Shown piece by piece: positions 34,178 through 42,173 of a stretch of 42,173 nucleotides of DNA. Origin of the DNA: an archaeon (GTDB taxonomy: Archaea > Methanobacteriota_B > Thermococci > Methanofastidiosales > NM3). The first letter of the stretch is position 1; every line of letters starts with the position of its first letter. The notes below the pieces were generated by a model, which made no database searches, was not told where the DNA came from, and saw only the letters and a list, made by a program, of their open reading frames with translations. Both the position numbers and the translations under genes were made by a program. Location: positions 1-42,173 of the forward strand of contig RXIG01000021.1 in the NCBI GenBank assembly GCA_004212155.1. The letters run 5' to 3'.

Positions 34178-34759
34178 ATGCCGCATGAACCAATCGATGA
34201 GGAAAGGATCCATTTCGTGGAAGACGCGATATCGCTTGTCAACGTCTCGCTTCCCGGGCGCGTGCTCGACATCGGAAGCGGCGGGGAAAACATTATCGGA
34301 CAGATAAAGCCCGAGTCGGTCGTTGGTATCGACAAGAACAGGGAGGAGCTCCTCGAGGCGCCCGAGGGCGGCCTCAAGATCGTCATGGATGCGACGAATA
34401 TGCAGTTTCTCGATGAGACGTTTGATTGCGCAACGCTTTTCTACACGCTGCTCTACACGTCGCCCGAGGAGAAGCGCAGCATCCTTGCGGAGACCTATCG
34501 CGTGCTTCAAAAAGGAGGGGAACTCCACATCTGGGACGTTACCATCCCACCGCGAGGCGACAAGAAAGAGGATCTCTATGCCGTGCGGCTCTCCGTCACC
34601 ATCCCTGGAAAAATAATATCGACAGGGTATGGCTCGTACTGGACACAACCACAGGATGCGGCATCGATCAAGGAGTTGTGCGCATCGGAGGGGTTTGACC
34701 TCGTTGATGAAGAGTCGACATCAAATTCATACCACCTCACGTTTAGGAAGATACCTTGA
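34178..34759 (+). CDS. class I SAM-dependent methyltransferase
   Basis: A 193-residue methyltransferase of the methyltransferase-11 type. Motif I 'GRVLDIGSGGENIIG' binds S-adenosylmethionine, the acidic end of strand 2 is 'VVGIDKN', motif II 'MDATNMQFLDETFDCATLFYTLLYT' follows, and 'AETYRVLQKGGELHIWDV' is motif III. The acceptor cannot be predicted. It has its own leaderless-type promoter and converges on the XPB-like helicase gene; the 118 nt between the two ends show no further feature. Confidence 0.87.
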   Translation: MPHEPIDEERIHFVEDAISLVNVSLPGRVLDIGSGGENIIGQIKPESVVGIDKNREELLEAPEGGLKIVMDATNMQFLDETFDCATLFYTLLYTSPEEKRSILAETYRVLQKGGELHIWDVTIPPRGDKKEDLYAVRLSVTIPGKIISTGYGSYWTQPQDAASIKELCASEGFDLVDEESTSNSYHLTFRKIP

Positions 34760-34877
34760 TAGTTTCACATGCCGTGTCCTCTGCCAAAGGCCTCTACTCT
34801 ATTTTTAGCCCTCGACCAAACAACACGGGCTTGTGCCGTTTCCTTGAATATCCCAATGACAAGGTATGTTTGGGGGC

Positions 34878-36350
34878 TCACTCGCCCGATACTGACTGGC
34901 CGGCACCATTGCCACGCAGGCACCGTATCGAAAGCCCCTGCTCCTCAAGCGCATAGAGGCGCCGTTCGAAGCGGTGCAGCTCCTCATCGGTCATCAGGAT
35001 GATGTGCACCCCTTCGATCGAGCTGTGCATCACGCGCCCCACGCGCTGGGCCTCCTGACGCCTGCTGCCACCAAGGAAGTCGTACTCCACCACCGCGTCA
35101 AGCGTTGGTAGCGAGAGCCCCTCATCCCCGACGCGTGAACAGATAACCATGCGATGTGAACGTATGACGTTCATGCGGTCCGCGGTACCCCCGTGAACGA
35201 ACGGCACACCGAACTCTTGTGAGAGCTGTTGTCCCTTGCGCAGCGAGTCGCAGAAGATGAGCACGCGTCCCGTGAGCGTGCGTACGAGTGACTTGAGGCC
35301 TTGTCGCTTCGCATGCTGGGACGTGTAGAGGTAGACCGTCACATCTGGGCTGCGCACGGCGCCGATCGATATCATATCGTGCCACCCAAGCCCAATCGGG
35401 AACCCCGTGAGCGCGAAGATATACTCCGTGCGCCCATCCTCGCGATACGGCGAAGCGGAGAGGCCGATGCGATACGTCGTTTTGATCGTGGCCAGACGCG
35501 AGAACGTGGTGGCGGGGAGATGGTGCACCTCATCGAAGATGGTGAGCGCGGTGTTGCCGACGCCATATATCCATCCTTTGCGACCGGTAAGGTACTGGTA
35601 CGTATGCACCTTCCACTCATCAGGGAATCGGCAATAGGTGCGAATGCGCTCTTCCCACTGTTCCCGAAGCGTTACCGACGGCACGACCACGAGCTTGTTC
35701 CCGTTGATGCGCTCGCCGCTATAGAGCGAGAAGAATGTCTTGCCGGCGCTTGGTGGCCAGTAGACGCCGACCATACCAGTTCGAAGGAACGTCTCCCATG
35801 CCCGTTGCTGGTAGTCGCGCAGCTCGATGGAGCGCGGTGGCGGCCTGAGGTCGCAGGACTCGACAGGTGACGGGACAAACGGCAGGTTGCCATCATCGAT
35901 GATGCGTGCGATGAGCTCAAACTCGCGGCCCTTGCGTACATGAAGTGAGCATTCGCCCGACTCACCGTCCACAAGCTCCCCATAGCGCCTTTGCGCCCGG
36001 TCGCGCTCCTCTCTCGATGAGAAGACGACGATGCCGTTGGCGACCTTGGCACTCTCGAAAAGTGGTGAGATCCCAACCTTCTCGCGGACATCCGCAGGTA
36101 GTGGCGATATCCAGTCGACGTACTTGTTGACGATGAAGTAGTTGTACGAGTCCGTCTGGCGTTCGAGGTGACCGAGATAGAAAGGCACGAATCGCGGTAC
36201 GATCACCCATACCTCGTTCCTGCCGCGCGGGAGGAGTGCATAGGGAGTCTCGAAGAACGCGGAAAGATGTGTGGGGTCCATGCCCTCGAAGTGGGACGCG
36301 ATATCGTCATGCGAGCTGTTTTCATTGCCGTCCACGGACGCTTCACCCAT
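34878..36350 (-). CDS. XPB-like superfamily 2 helicase
   Basis: A 490-residue SF2 DNA helicase. Seen: Q-like 'LRDYQQRAWETFL', a variant Walker A 'PPSAGKT', 'LVVVPSVTLREQWEERI', the DExH box 'FDEVHHLP', motif III 'GLSASPYREDGR' containing the RED tripeptide typical of XPB, and C-terminal motifs 'ICSRVGDEGLSLP' and 'QEAQRVGRVMHS'. About 170 residues precede the motor, as in archaeal XPB damage-recognition regions. Role: repair or transcription-linked DNA opening. The frame opens at 36371, but the TATA element at 36371-36380 would start transcription near 36350, exactly at the ATG chosen here. Confidence 0.87.
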   Translation of the reverse strand: MGEASVDGNENSSHDDIASHFEGMDPTHLSAFFETPYALLPRGRNEVWVIVPRFVPFYLGHLERQTDSYNYFIVNKYVDWISPLPADVREKVGISPLFESAKVANGIVVFSSREERDRAQRRYGELVDGESGECSLHVRKGREFELIARIIDDGNLPFVPSPVESCDLRPPPRSIELRDYQQRAWETFLRTGMVGVYWPPSAGKTFFSLYSGERINGNKLVVVPSVTLREQWEERIRTYCRFPDEWKVHTYQYLTGRKGWIYGVGNTALTIFDEVHHLPATTFSRLATIKTTYRIGLSASPYREDGRTEYIFALTGFPIGLGWHDMISIGAVRSPDVTVYLYTSQHAKRQGLKSLVRTLTGRVLIFCDSLRKGQQLSQEFGVPFVHGGTADRMNVIRSHRMVICSRVGDEGLSLPTLDAVVEYDFLGGSRRQEAQRVGRVMHSSIEGVHIILMTDEELHRFERRLYALEEQGLSIRCLRGNGAGQSVSGE

Positions 36351-36370
36351 ACGACCTGTGGGGGAGACCA

Positions 36371-36380
36371 TTTATAATTA
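36371..36380 (-). promoter_or_regulatory. TATA box of the XPB-like helicase gene
   Basis: Minus-strand TAATTATAAA centred near 36375; 25 nt downstream is the ATG at 36350, which points to a leaderless transcript. Confidence 0.6.
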
Positions 36381-36398
36381 TCTCATCATGGCGCGTGC

Positions 36399-36746
36399 TC
36401 ATGTACGGGGTGCGTCATCGCCCTCGTACTTGATGATCCTGACCCGTTCCTCTGTGATAAGCCCCCCTTGTACAAGCTTCATCAAGCGGGGCTTTATGCG
36501 CTCGATGTTCTCGGCCAGGTCGGTGACCTCCATCACGAGGGGGAGGTCTGTGGAAAGGCGCAGTATTGAACTCGTATGGATGCGGCTCGTCTTGCCGAAT
36601 CCCGCTATCCCCCTCAGTACGGTGGCGCCGGCGATGCCCTCTTCCTTGAGCATCTTGAGGATGTGCATGTAGAGGTGCTCCCCATCATGCTCGTCCGATT
36701 CCCCTATGAAGATGCGAAGCAGTATCGCATCTGCATCATACTTCAT
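36399..36746 (-). CDS. DUF190 protein, CrcB partner
   Basis: A 115-residue protein of the DUF190 family, which has a ferredoxin-like fold related to PII signal proteins. Typical phrases: 'AILLRIFIGESDEHDGEHLYMHILKMLKEEGIAGATVLRGIAGFGKT' and 'SILRLSTDLPLVMEVTDLAENIERI'. Members are nearly always encoded beside crcB and may regulate fluoride export. The ATG at 36746 follows the crcB stop by one nucleotide and has AGGGG upstream; the open frame before it lies within crcB. Controlled by the fluoride riboswitch ahead of crcB. Confidence 0.92.
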   Translation of the reverse strand: MKYDADAILLRIFIGESDEHDGEHLYMHILKMLKEEGIAGATVLRGIAGFGKTSRIHTSSILRLSTDLPLVMEVTDLAENIERIKPRLMKLVQGGLITEERVRIIKYEGDDAPRT

Positions 36747-36747
36747 T

Positions 36748-37128
36748 TCAACCCCTCCACGCGGCCAATACAAGGTACCGCCCCAAGTAGATGGCACATA
36801 GTGTCAGCAGCATGGTGCCAAGGAAGTTGATGCCAAAAAGCAGTGTTTCCTTTTGCTCAAGCAAACGAAACGATTCGTAACTAAACGTCGACATCGTCGT
36901 GAACGCCCCGAGCAACCCGATGGTCAAGAAGATGCGCGTCTCTTCGCCAAACACGCCCCGGTACTCTGAAAGGTACATCACGATGCTCAGTACCAAGCTT
37001 CCGATAAAGTTCACGCCAAGCGTTCCCAGAGGGAACGTAGCGATGCCGTTCTGTATCCATCCACCGACAAGATACCGCAAGATCGCACCGATCGAACCGC
37101 CAACGCCAACGAGCAACAGCACATGCAT
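36748..37128 (-). CDS. crcB: fluoride ion channel CrcB (Fluc)
   Basis: A 126-residue small membrane protein with four helices that forms a dual-topology dimeric fluoride channel. Seen: 'GVGGSIGAILRYLVGGWI', 'PLGTLGVNFIGSLVLSIVMYL' with the conserved Asn, 'GLLGAFTTMSTFSYESFRLLEQ' with the Phe-box and the 'TTMSTFSYE' signature around the central sodium site. It exports toxic fluoride. A fluoride riboswitch precedes it on the same strand, and the DUF190 gene follows it. Confidence 0.96.
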   Translation of the reverse strand: MHVLLLVGVGGSIGAILRYLVGGWIQNGIATFPLGTLGVNFIGSLVLSIVMYLSEYRGVFGEETRIFLTIGLLGAFTTMSTFSYESFRLLEQKETLLFGINFLGTMLLTLCAIYLGRYLVLAAWRG

Positions 37129-37147
37129 ATCATCATCTCACGTATAT

Positions 37148-37208
37148 GCCAGAAGTCATCAGCGCACGCGGTTTAGGCATATGCCAAGGCGGACCTCATC
37201 ACCTCTGC
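37148..37208 (-). ncRNA. fluoride riboswitch (crcB RNA motif)
   Basis: On the minus strand the three conserved blocks of the crcB RNA appear in order: GGTGATGAGGTCCGCC, then AAACCGC after the hairpin GGCATATGCC, then GCTGATGACTTCTGGC. The GAGGTC and GACTTC stretches can pair to form P1. It lies 20 nt before the crcB ATG and begins about where transcription should start. Fluoride binding should turn on crcB and the DUF190 gene; I see no clear terminator, so control may act on translation. Confidence 0.95.
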
Positions 37209-37225
37209 ATAAGTCTGGGACGTTG

Positions 37226-37237
37226 CTTTATAAAATT
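37226..37237 (-). promoter_or_regulatory. TATA box of the crcB transcript
   Basis: Minus-strand AATTTTATAAAG, centred near 37232; the expected transcription start (near 37207) coincides with the 5' edge of the fluoride riboswitch. Confidence 0.7.
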
Positions 37238-37297
37238 GACGGGCGTAACTGATGCCGTGCAACATATGCCGGCACTCGACGTGAGTAAAAAGGAGAG

Positions 37298-37333
37298 AAA
37301 AAAAGTGAAAAAATGCCACGTCTTAGTGCGTGG
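37298..37333 (-). terminator. hairpin and T-tracts after mvhA
   Basis: On the minus strand CCACG-cactaaga-CGTGG spans the mvhA stop codon (37316-37333), followed by ATTTTTTC and ACTTTTTTTC, a likely 3' end for the hdr-mvh transcript. Confidence 0.65.
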
Positions 37334-38702
37334 CGCAACCAAAGCATGGGTCGTAGGCACGAAGCGCCACCTCGACCCTGTTCATCTGGTCGACGTTGGT
37401 GTTGCCGCTTGCAAGCTCTGCTCGCGCAGCCTTTGCGATCGAGAGCGAGATGGCGGCCGCATTGTGCGTTGTAGGCACGATGAGGTTGACATCCTTGATG
37501 AGGCCGTCGTCGTCGACAACGTAGTCGTGGATAAGCGTGCCGCGTGCAGCCTCGACGCTGCCGACGCCGCGTCCCTGGATCTCCCCGACGGGATTTCTCA
37601 GCTCCCCCTCGACGAGTATGTCGCTTTCGGCTAGGTCCCGAAGCATCTCACTTACGTTAAGCACCTCGGTGAGACGCGTCCAGTGGTATGCAAGTGTCAT
37701 GTTGCAGGGTCTGCCTAGCGTCTTTTCAAGCAGTTTTCCCTCCTCGTTGGCAAGCGGTGTCGAGTAGCTCGTGCTGGCATTGTAGCGGCCCAGCGGCCCG
37801 ACACGGTAGACGCCGTTTTCCGGGGATTCGACGAGCCCCTTCCATCCGAGCTTGCGGTAGAAGGGGAACTTCATGTACGAGTACTCCTCCACGGCCTCCC
37901 CTATATACTCAAGATAGTCGAAGGGGACGAACCGTGCCAGCTGGGTACCGGTCGTGTCGGTCATGCGGAGCTCGCCGTCGTAGTACTCGGGCTGGTTGTC
38001 CTTGTTGACGGTGCCGAGATTGTATGTCTCGAGCTCGTACTCGGAGCTCTTGAGCGCATCGGCGAAGAAGTCGCTTTCCATGACCTTGTCATGGAAGATA
38101 GAAAGCGTCGTCTGGGCAAACTCGATGCACGACTCGGCCATCGAGCGCACCTCCTCGCGCTCCTCCTCGGTCAAGCCCTTGGAGACGCCGCCCGGTATGC
38201 CAAACGCAGGGTGTATCGCCTTTCCGCCTAGCATGCGTACCATCTCCTGGCCATACTTGCGGTGTTCCATGATGGTGGAAGCTATCTCCTTGCCGTAGGT
38301 CTCGATGATGCCAATGATGTTTCGCTTTCCCACCGGCGTATCGGGGCCCAGGAGGAGGTCGGGCCCTCCGAGGTAGTAGAAGTGAAGGAGGTGGTCCTCG
38401 ATCATATAGCCGTAGTGCATGATCCGCCGAAGCGCGGTGGCGCGCTCGGTCGGCGGTGCGTTGTATGCCATGTCGAGCGTCTTGATCGATGCCAGATGGT
38501 GCGGCACGGGACAGACGCCACATATCCTGCTTGTGAGCTGGGGCATGTACTCAGCCTGTCTGCCGACGCAGAACTTCTCGAATGCCCGAAGCTCGGGGAT
38601 CTGGAGATAGGCCTGCTTGAGCGTCCCGTCGTCATCCGTGAATATCTTGATATTGCCGTGACCCTCGAGTCGCGTGATAGGATTGATCTCTATTTCACTC
38701 AT
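37323..38702 (-). CDS. mvhA: [NiFe]-hydrogenase large subunit MvhA
   Basis: A 459-residue group 3c hydrogenase catalytic subunit. Cys61 and Cys64 in 'RICGVCPVPHH' and Cys453 and Cys456 in the C-terminal 'DPCFGCATH' hold the Ni-Fe centre that splits H2. Electrons pass through MvhG and MvhD to HdrA. The protein ends exactly at the His of the last motif, so it lacks the C-terminal peptide that maturation proteases usually remove. All four ligands are Cys, with no selenocysteine. The ATG overlaps the end of mvhG by 8 nt. Last gene of the operon. Confidence 0.96.
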   Translation of the reverse strand: MSEIEINPITRLEGHGNIKIFTDDDGTLKQAYLQIPELRAFEKFCVGRQAEYMPQLTSRICGVCPVPHHLASIKTLDMAYNAPPTERATALRRIMHYGYMIEDHLLHFYYLGGPDLLLGPDTPVGKRNIIGIIETYGKEIASTIMEHRKYGQEMVRMLGGKAIHPAFGIPGGVSKGLTEEEREEVRSMAESCIEFAQTTLSIFHDKVMESDFFADALKSSEYELETYNLGTVNKDNQPEYYDGELRMTDTTGTQLARFVPFDYLEYIGEAVEEYSYMKFPFYRKLGWKGLVESPENGVYRVGPLGRYNASTSYSTPLANEEGKLLEKTLGRPCNMTLAYHWTRLTEVLNVSEMLRDLAESDILVEGELRNPVGEIQGRGVGSVEAARGTLIHDYVVDDDGLIKDVNLIVPTTHNAAAISLSIAKAARAELASGNTNVDQMNRVEVALRAYDPCFGCATH

Positions 38703-39669
38703 CGTTATACCTCCTTTTCAGGAACGATGTAGGGAGACTGTACATATAGAAGAACCCCACAGGGTCGCGAAGCGATGCAAGGGCCTCTGCGACCTCCTCC
38801 GCCGTGGCTTCGCGTTCGTTCTCGACGCCTATGAGCGACGTTATGGCGGTCACCATGCGAGACCCCTGCTCCTGAGAGGCCGGGGGCGGACCCATACAGC
38901 CGGTACATGGCATATTGGCAGAGGGGCAGGCAGCCTCGCATCCGCCTCGCGTGGCGGGGCCCATGCAGGGGATGCCTTGCTCGAGGAGGCATCGCGAGGG
39001 ATCGACGTCATCGTCGTATATCCTGCGTGCCTTGCCTACCATCTTCTTGCGTTTCTCCTTGTCGCACTCGTCGCAGACCGTCTTTTCGGTAGAGAGTACG
39101 GCTCCCTTGCGCGGAAGCTCGCCGTTCATGAGCGCCGCTACCGCCCCTTCTATGACGGGCAGCGGCGGCGGGCATCCTGGTATGTAATAATCAACGTCAA
39201 CGACGTCGTTCAGTGCGCTGACCTCCGTGCGAAGCGCGGGAAGGTCGATCGTGTTGCCGTCCTTGACGCATGTCGTGCACGGCATCGTCCCGCCCTCGTT
39301 CCCAGAAACGGGCGTCTTTCGGTAAACGTAATCGAGCGTCTCGTCACGGCTCGAGAGATTGCCAAGACCGGGGATGCCCCCGAGATGAGAGCAGGACCCG
39401 AACGCGATCATCACCTTCGACTTCTGCCTCAGGAGACGCGCGATCTCCTCGTTCTCCTCGTTCCTGATGCAGCCGTTGAAGAAACAGACCTCGATCTCGC
39501 CGTCCTCGAGGTTGCGGATGTCGTCGTACTTCGTGTCGATGGCCACGGGCCAGAACACGATGTCGAACGCATCAACAACGTCGTAGATCTTCTCGCCGAG
39601 GTCAACAACGGCGACCTCGCAACCACCGCAGGACCCGGCCCAGTAGAACGCGATCTTTGGCTTACTCAT
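38695..39669 (-). CDS. mvhG: [NiFe]-hydrogenase small subunit MvhG
   Basis: A 324-residue electron-transfer subunit. The proximal cluster ligands are in '[12 protein letters not shown]', '[13 protein letters not shown]' and 'YIPGCPPP'; further cysteines in 'VCDECDKEK', '[34 protein letters not shown]' bind the medial and distal clusters. It carries electrons from the Ni-Fe site in MvhA to MvhD. No twin-arginine signal, so the enzyme is cytoplasmic. The ATG at 39669 overlaps the mvhD stop by 8 nt; a GTG nine bases earlier is less likely. Confidence 0.95.
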   Translation of the reverse strand: MSKPKIAFYWAGSCGGCEVAVVDLGEKIYDVVDAFDIVFWPVAIDTKYDDIRNLEDGEIEVCFFNGCIRNEENEEIARLLRQKSKVMIAFGSCSHLGGIPGLGNLSSRDETLDYVYRKTPVSGNEGGTMPCTTCVKDGNTIDLPALRTEVSALNDVVDVDYYIPGCPPPLPVIEGAVAALMNGELPRKGAVLSTEKTVCDECDKEKRKKMVGKARRIYDDDVDPSRCLLEQGIPCMGPATRGGCEAACPSANMPCTGCMGPPPASQEQGSRMVTAITSLIGVENEREATAEEVAEALASLRDPVGFFYMYSLPTSFLKRRYNDE

Positions 39670-40093
39670 CCGTTGCACCCCCGTTGATCGGCGATGGTCC
39701 GAGCTCGCGGATCTTTTCAGTCATGTCGTTGACCACGTGAGCAAAACGCGCACCCTCTGCGGCAGAGACCCACTCGAGCCGCAACCGTTCGGGGTTGATC
39801 CCAAACTGCTCGAGCATGCGCCTCATGAGCTCCATGCGGCGACGGGTCTTGTAGTTGCCCGACATATAGTGGCAGTCGCCCGGATGGCATCCCGCGATGA
39901 GGACGCCGTCCGCTCCCTTCTCGAACGCCTTGAGGACGAAGAGGGGGTCGACGCGGCCAGAGCACATGACGCGTATGACGCGCACGTTGGGTTTGTACTT
40001 CGTTCGTGACGTCCCAGCAAGGTCTGCACCTGCGTACGAACACCAGTTGCAGAGGAATCCCACGATCTTTGGTTCAAAGGATTCTTCAGTCAT
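39662..40093 (-). CDS. mvhD: MvhD, [2Fe-2S] link between hydrogenase and heterodisulfide reductase
   Basis: A 143-residue iron-sulfur protein with cysteines 15, 18, 44, 69 and 74 ('[12 protein letters not shown]', '[10 protein letters not shown]', '[15 protein letters not shown]'), the pattern that binds the single cluster of MvhD. It docks MvhAG to HdrA and delivers electrons to the bifurcating flavin. The N-terminus '[21 protein letters not shown]' is strongly conserved. The start overlaps the hdrA stop by 8 nt (ATGACTGA), and the stop overlaps mvhG likewise. Confidence 0.95.
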   Translation of the reverse strand: MTEESFEPKIVGFLCNWCSYAGADLAGTSRTKYKPNVRVIRVMCSGRVDPLFVLKAFEKGADGVLIAGCHPGDCHYMSGNYKTRRRMELMRRMLEQFGINPERLRLEWVSAAEGARFAHVVNDMTEKIRELGPSPINGGATDE

Positions 40094-42041
40094 TGAGAAC
40101 AGCTCCTATCTGTGCAAATATCTGCGTGTCCCTGAAGTGGTTGAGGGATATGGCGCCAGCGGGGCATGCGGCACCGCACACGCCGCACCCCTTGCAGAGC
40201 GTATCGTTGATCTCCATCACGCCCTTCTCCTCGTTGAAGTGGTGCGCATCAAAGGGGCAGAGTGACTCGCATATCCTGCATCCTCCGCACAGATCGGTGT
40301 CGACCACGGCGTTGTACGGCTCGATGGTGATCTTACCCTTCGAGAGCACGTCGATGACGTGTGCCGCCGCGGCGCCTGCCTGGGCGACCGTATCGGGGAT
40401 GTCCTTTGGTCCCTGTGCGCAGCCTGCAAGGAAGATACCGTCGGTGACGGTATCAACGGGCCGGAGCTTGGGATGTGCCTCGAGGTAGAATCCGTCAGAC
40501 GAGTTGGATATGTGGAGCAGCTGCCCCATCTCGTTGCTGTCGGCGTTGGGTATGATGCCCGTGCCGAGCACGAGGAGGTCGACCCCCTCGTCGAACGGTT
40601 CGGCCATGAGCGAGTCCTCGCCGCGCACATGCACCCTCCCGTCCTCCTCGTAGACCTCTGATATGAGGCCCCGTCTGTAGTGGACGCCCTCCTTTTGCAC
40701 GCGCTCGTAGAACTCCTCGTAGCCCTTTCCGAACGCACGGACGTCGCAGTAGTAGACGGAGACATCAGCATCGGGGATGTGTTCCTTGACGAGGTGCGCC
40801 TGCTTGGCGATATACATGCAGCAGACGCGCGAACAATACGGATTTCCAACACGCTTGTCCCGCGAGCCTGTGCAGGACGCGAACGCGATCTTTTTTGGCA
40901 CCTTGCCGTTGATGACGAGCTCGCCGCTCGTCGGGCCGTTGGGGGCGAAGATGCGCTCGAACTGCAGGCCAGTGAGTACATTGCCCAGGTCGTTGAAGTG
41001 AAGCTCGGGCTTCTGGGCCGGATCGAACTCGCTGTAACCTGTGGCGACGACGATGGTTCCCACCTCGACCTCCTCGACCTCTTCCTTTTGTTCGAAGTCG
41101 ATCGCGTTGGCGCTGCAGGCATCGACGCACTTGGGCGACTTGCCGCACTTGCCGCGCGTGATCATGAGGCAGCGGTCGGGGTCGATGGTGTACTTGAGCG
41201 GGACCGCCTGCGGGAATGGCACATAGATGGCCGAGCGCTTGCTGAGGTTGTGGTCAAACTCGTTGGGAATGCGGTCGGCAAGCCTGCACTCGGTAGCGCA
41301 GTCGCCGCATGCGACGCAGTGCTCCTCGGAGACATAGCGGGGCTTTTTACGGATCTTGACCTTGAAGTTGCCGATATATCCGCTGATGTCCTCGACCTCG
41401 CTGTAGGCGCGCAACTCGATGTTGGGATGGCGCGCCACGTCGACCATCTTCGGTGTGAGGATGCACGCCGCGCAGTCAAGCGTTGGGAACGTCTTGTCGA
41501 ACTGTGCCATGTGCCCGCCGATCGAGGGCTCCCGCTCGACGAGGTAGACCTTGTAGCCCGCCTCGGCGATGTCAAGGGCCGACTGGATGCCTGCGATGCC
41601 GCCGCCGATGACAAGCGCTGCGGGCGTCACCGGGACCTCGTTCTCGATAAGGGGTTCGAGCAGCGCGGCCTTTGCCACCGCGCTCTTCACAAGCGATATG
41701 GCCTTTTCCGTCGCACGCTCCTTGTCCTCGTGCACCCATGAGCACTGCTCACGGATGTTTGCCATCTCGAGGCAGTAGGGATTCATCTTGGCTTCCTTGA
41801 GCGTTCCCTGGAACGTGGGGTAATGCATACGGGGAGAGCATGCGGCGATCACGACACTCGATGGTTGGTATTTGTTGATATCCTTCTTGACGAGTTCCTG
41901 ACCAGGGTCTGAACACATGTACTGGTAATCACGGCAAATAGTGACCTCAGGCATCTTCTCTATCTCTTCTACGACCTTTTTCACGTCCACCGTCTTGGCG
42001 ATGTTGACGCCGCAGTGGCATATGTAGACTGCTACTCCCAT
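40086..42041 (-). CDS. hdrA: heterodisulfide reductase subunit HdrA (electron-bifurcating)
   Basis: A 651-residue FAD protein, the bifurcating core of the HdrABC-MvhADG complex, which sends H2 electrons to ferredoxin and to the CoM-S-S-CoB disulfide. Domains in order: N-terminal iron-sulfur domain ('[10 protein letters not shown]', 'MCSDPGQ', '[13 protein letters not shown]'), FAD-binding '[26 protein letters not shown]' with '[14 protein letters not shown]', inserted ferredoxin-like clusters ('[11 protein letters not shown]', '[11 protein letters not shown]'), and two C-terminal 4Fe-4S motifs ('[13 protein letters not shown]', '[14 protein letters not shown]'). Length and cysteines are complete. 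It shares one base with the hdrB stop (TAATG). Confidence 0.97.
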   Translation of the reverse strand: MGVAVYICHCGVNIAKTVDVKKVVEEIEKMPEVTICRDYQYMCSDPGQELVKKDINKYQPSSVVIAACSPRMHYPTFQGTLKEAKMNPYCLEMANIREQCSWVHEDKERATEKAISLVKSAVAKAALLEPLIENEVPVTPAALVIGGGIAGIQSALDIAEAGYKVYLVEREPSIGGHMAQFDKTFPTLDCAACILTPKMVDVARHPNIELRAYSEVEDISGYIGNFKVKIRKKPRYVSEEHCVACGDCATECRLADRIPNEFDHNLSKRSAIYVPFPQAVPLKYTIDPDRCLMITRGKCGKSPKCVDACSANAIDFEQKEEVEEVEVGTIVVATGYSEFDPAQKPELHFNDLGNVLTGLQFERIFAPNGPTSGELVINGKVPKKIAFASCTGSRDKRVGNPYCSRVCCMYIAKQAHLVKEHIPDADVSVYYCDVRAFGKGYEEFYERVQKEGVHYRRGLISEVYEEDGRVHVRGEDSLMAEPFDEGVDLLVLGTGIIPNADSNEMGQLLHISNSSDGFYLEAHPKLRPVDTVTDGIFLAGCAQGPKDIPDTVAQAGAAAAHVIDVLSKGKITIEPYNAVVDTDLCGGCRICESLCPFDAHHFNEEKGVMEINDTLCKGCGVCGAACPAGAISLNHFRDTQIFAQIGAVLND

Positions 42042-42173
42042 TACTGGTCCCTCCTTTTCACATCCTTGACCTTCTTGACGATGTCCCTCGTGGAGACAAG
42101 GTTCATGTGGAGGCCGAGGTGCTTGTGCTTTGATCCGAACGCCAGGCCGAGGAGCTGATTTAAGTGGAGCACG
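42041..42173 (-). CDS. hdrB: heterodisulfide reductase subunit HdrB, C-terminal fragment
   Basis: Only the last 43 codons are in the window. The translation includes 'VLHLNQLLGLAFGSKHKHLG' then 'LHMNLVSTRDIVKKV', matching the HdrB C-terminus, where 'LNQLLGLAFG' follows the second cysteine-rich CCG domain. HdrB holds the two noncubane 4Fe-4S clusters that cleave the CoM-CoB heterodisulfide. The CCG motifs themselves and probably hdrC lie beyond the window edge. The stop overlaps the hdrA ATG by one base. Confidence 0.85.
   Translation of the reverse strand, partial: VLHLNQLLGLAFGSKHKHLGLHMNLVSTRDIVKKVKDVKRRDQ

Noticed and set aside
33283-34386. 367-codon open frame on the minus strand opposite the fasciclin and methyltransferase genes
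   Set aside because: It is Ser-rich, spans two clear genes and their boundary, and shows no domain.
34760-34877. Possible RNA gene or hairpin terminator between the methyltransferase and XPB-like genes
   Set aside because: Only weak 4-5 bp pairings are visible, with no T-tract after them and no tRNA-like pattern.
37323-38702. Selenocysteine in the hydrogenase large subunit
   Set aside because: Both C-terminal ligand codons encode Cys, and no in-frame TGA occurs.
38674-39687. Long 337-codon open frame on the plus strand opposite mvhG
   Set aside because: It lies entirely on the reverse of a well-conserved hydrogenase gene, and its translation is rich in Arg, His and Gly with no recognisable domain: a mirror frame caused by codon bias.
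40680-41741. 353-codon open frame on the plus strand opposite hdrA
   Set aside because: It mirrors hdrA codons (repeated Val, Asp, Leu and Ala) and has no motif or promoter.

Overview
The window looks archaeal. TATA-box-like sequences lie about 25 nt upstream of many genes, and several of these genes would have no or almost no 5' leader. The gene content fits too: a heterodisulfide reductase / methyl-viologen-reducing hydrogenase operon (hdrBA-mvhDGA), an XPB-type helicase, a family-4 uracil-DNA glycosylase and split UPF0718 permeases. A methanogen-like member of the Euryarchaeota / Thermoplasmatota (for example Methanomassiliicoccales or a relative) is my best guess. No rRNA or methanogenesis marker gene is present to fix the lineage. 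Coding is dense, with no gene-free stretch above about 200 bases. I see no tRNA, rRNA, CRISPR array or insertion sequence.

Layout. 1-1.2 kb: end of a UV damage endonuclease gene, converging on a small J-domain protein. 1.2-8.6 kb: a leftward export/resistance block. It holds an MFS transporter, a TetR-ATPase-permease operon with two tandem palindromic operators, and an ATPase-permease-ATPase-permease operon driven from a two-way promoter shared with a YigZ/IMPACT gene. 9.3-16.7 kb: redox and metabolic genes: aldo/keto reductase, arsenate reductase with a perfect 20-bp palindrome upstream, a fumarate-reductase-like flavoprotein coupled to an iron-sulfur flavoprotein, an acyl-CoA synthetase with an XRE-cupin regulator and a flavin reductase, and a SIMPL protein.

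16.8-23.5 kb: DNA repair. Two large adjacent genes form an AddAB-like helicase-nuclease pair. The first has an AddB-type iron-sulfur nuclease domain but no visible Walker A motif; the second is a full UvrD-type helicase with its own nuclease domain. A two-helix membrane protein and a family-4 uracil-DNA glycosylase follow. 23.5-28.9 kb: cell surface and signalling: a HEAT-repeat membrane protein abutting a GT2 glycosyltransferase, a 7TM-PAS histidine kinase and a UPF0104 flippase-like protein whose 3' end overlaps the kinase gene by 79 bp.

29-36.4 kb: mixed genes: an unlisted 53-residue membrane protein, a sodium-coupled NSS transporter, a PEBP-family protein, a permease split over two overlapping genes, a GT4 glycosyltransferase, a fasciclin-DUF1508 fusion, a methyltransferase and an XPB-like helicase. 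36.4-37.2 kb: fluoride resistance, crcB plus DUF190 behind a recognisable fluoride riboswitch. 37.3 kb to the end: hdrB (partial), hdrA, mvhD, mvhG and mvhA, with overlapping ends, encoding most of the electron-bifurcating complex that couples H2 oxidation to reduction of heterodisulfide and ferredoxin.
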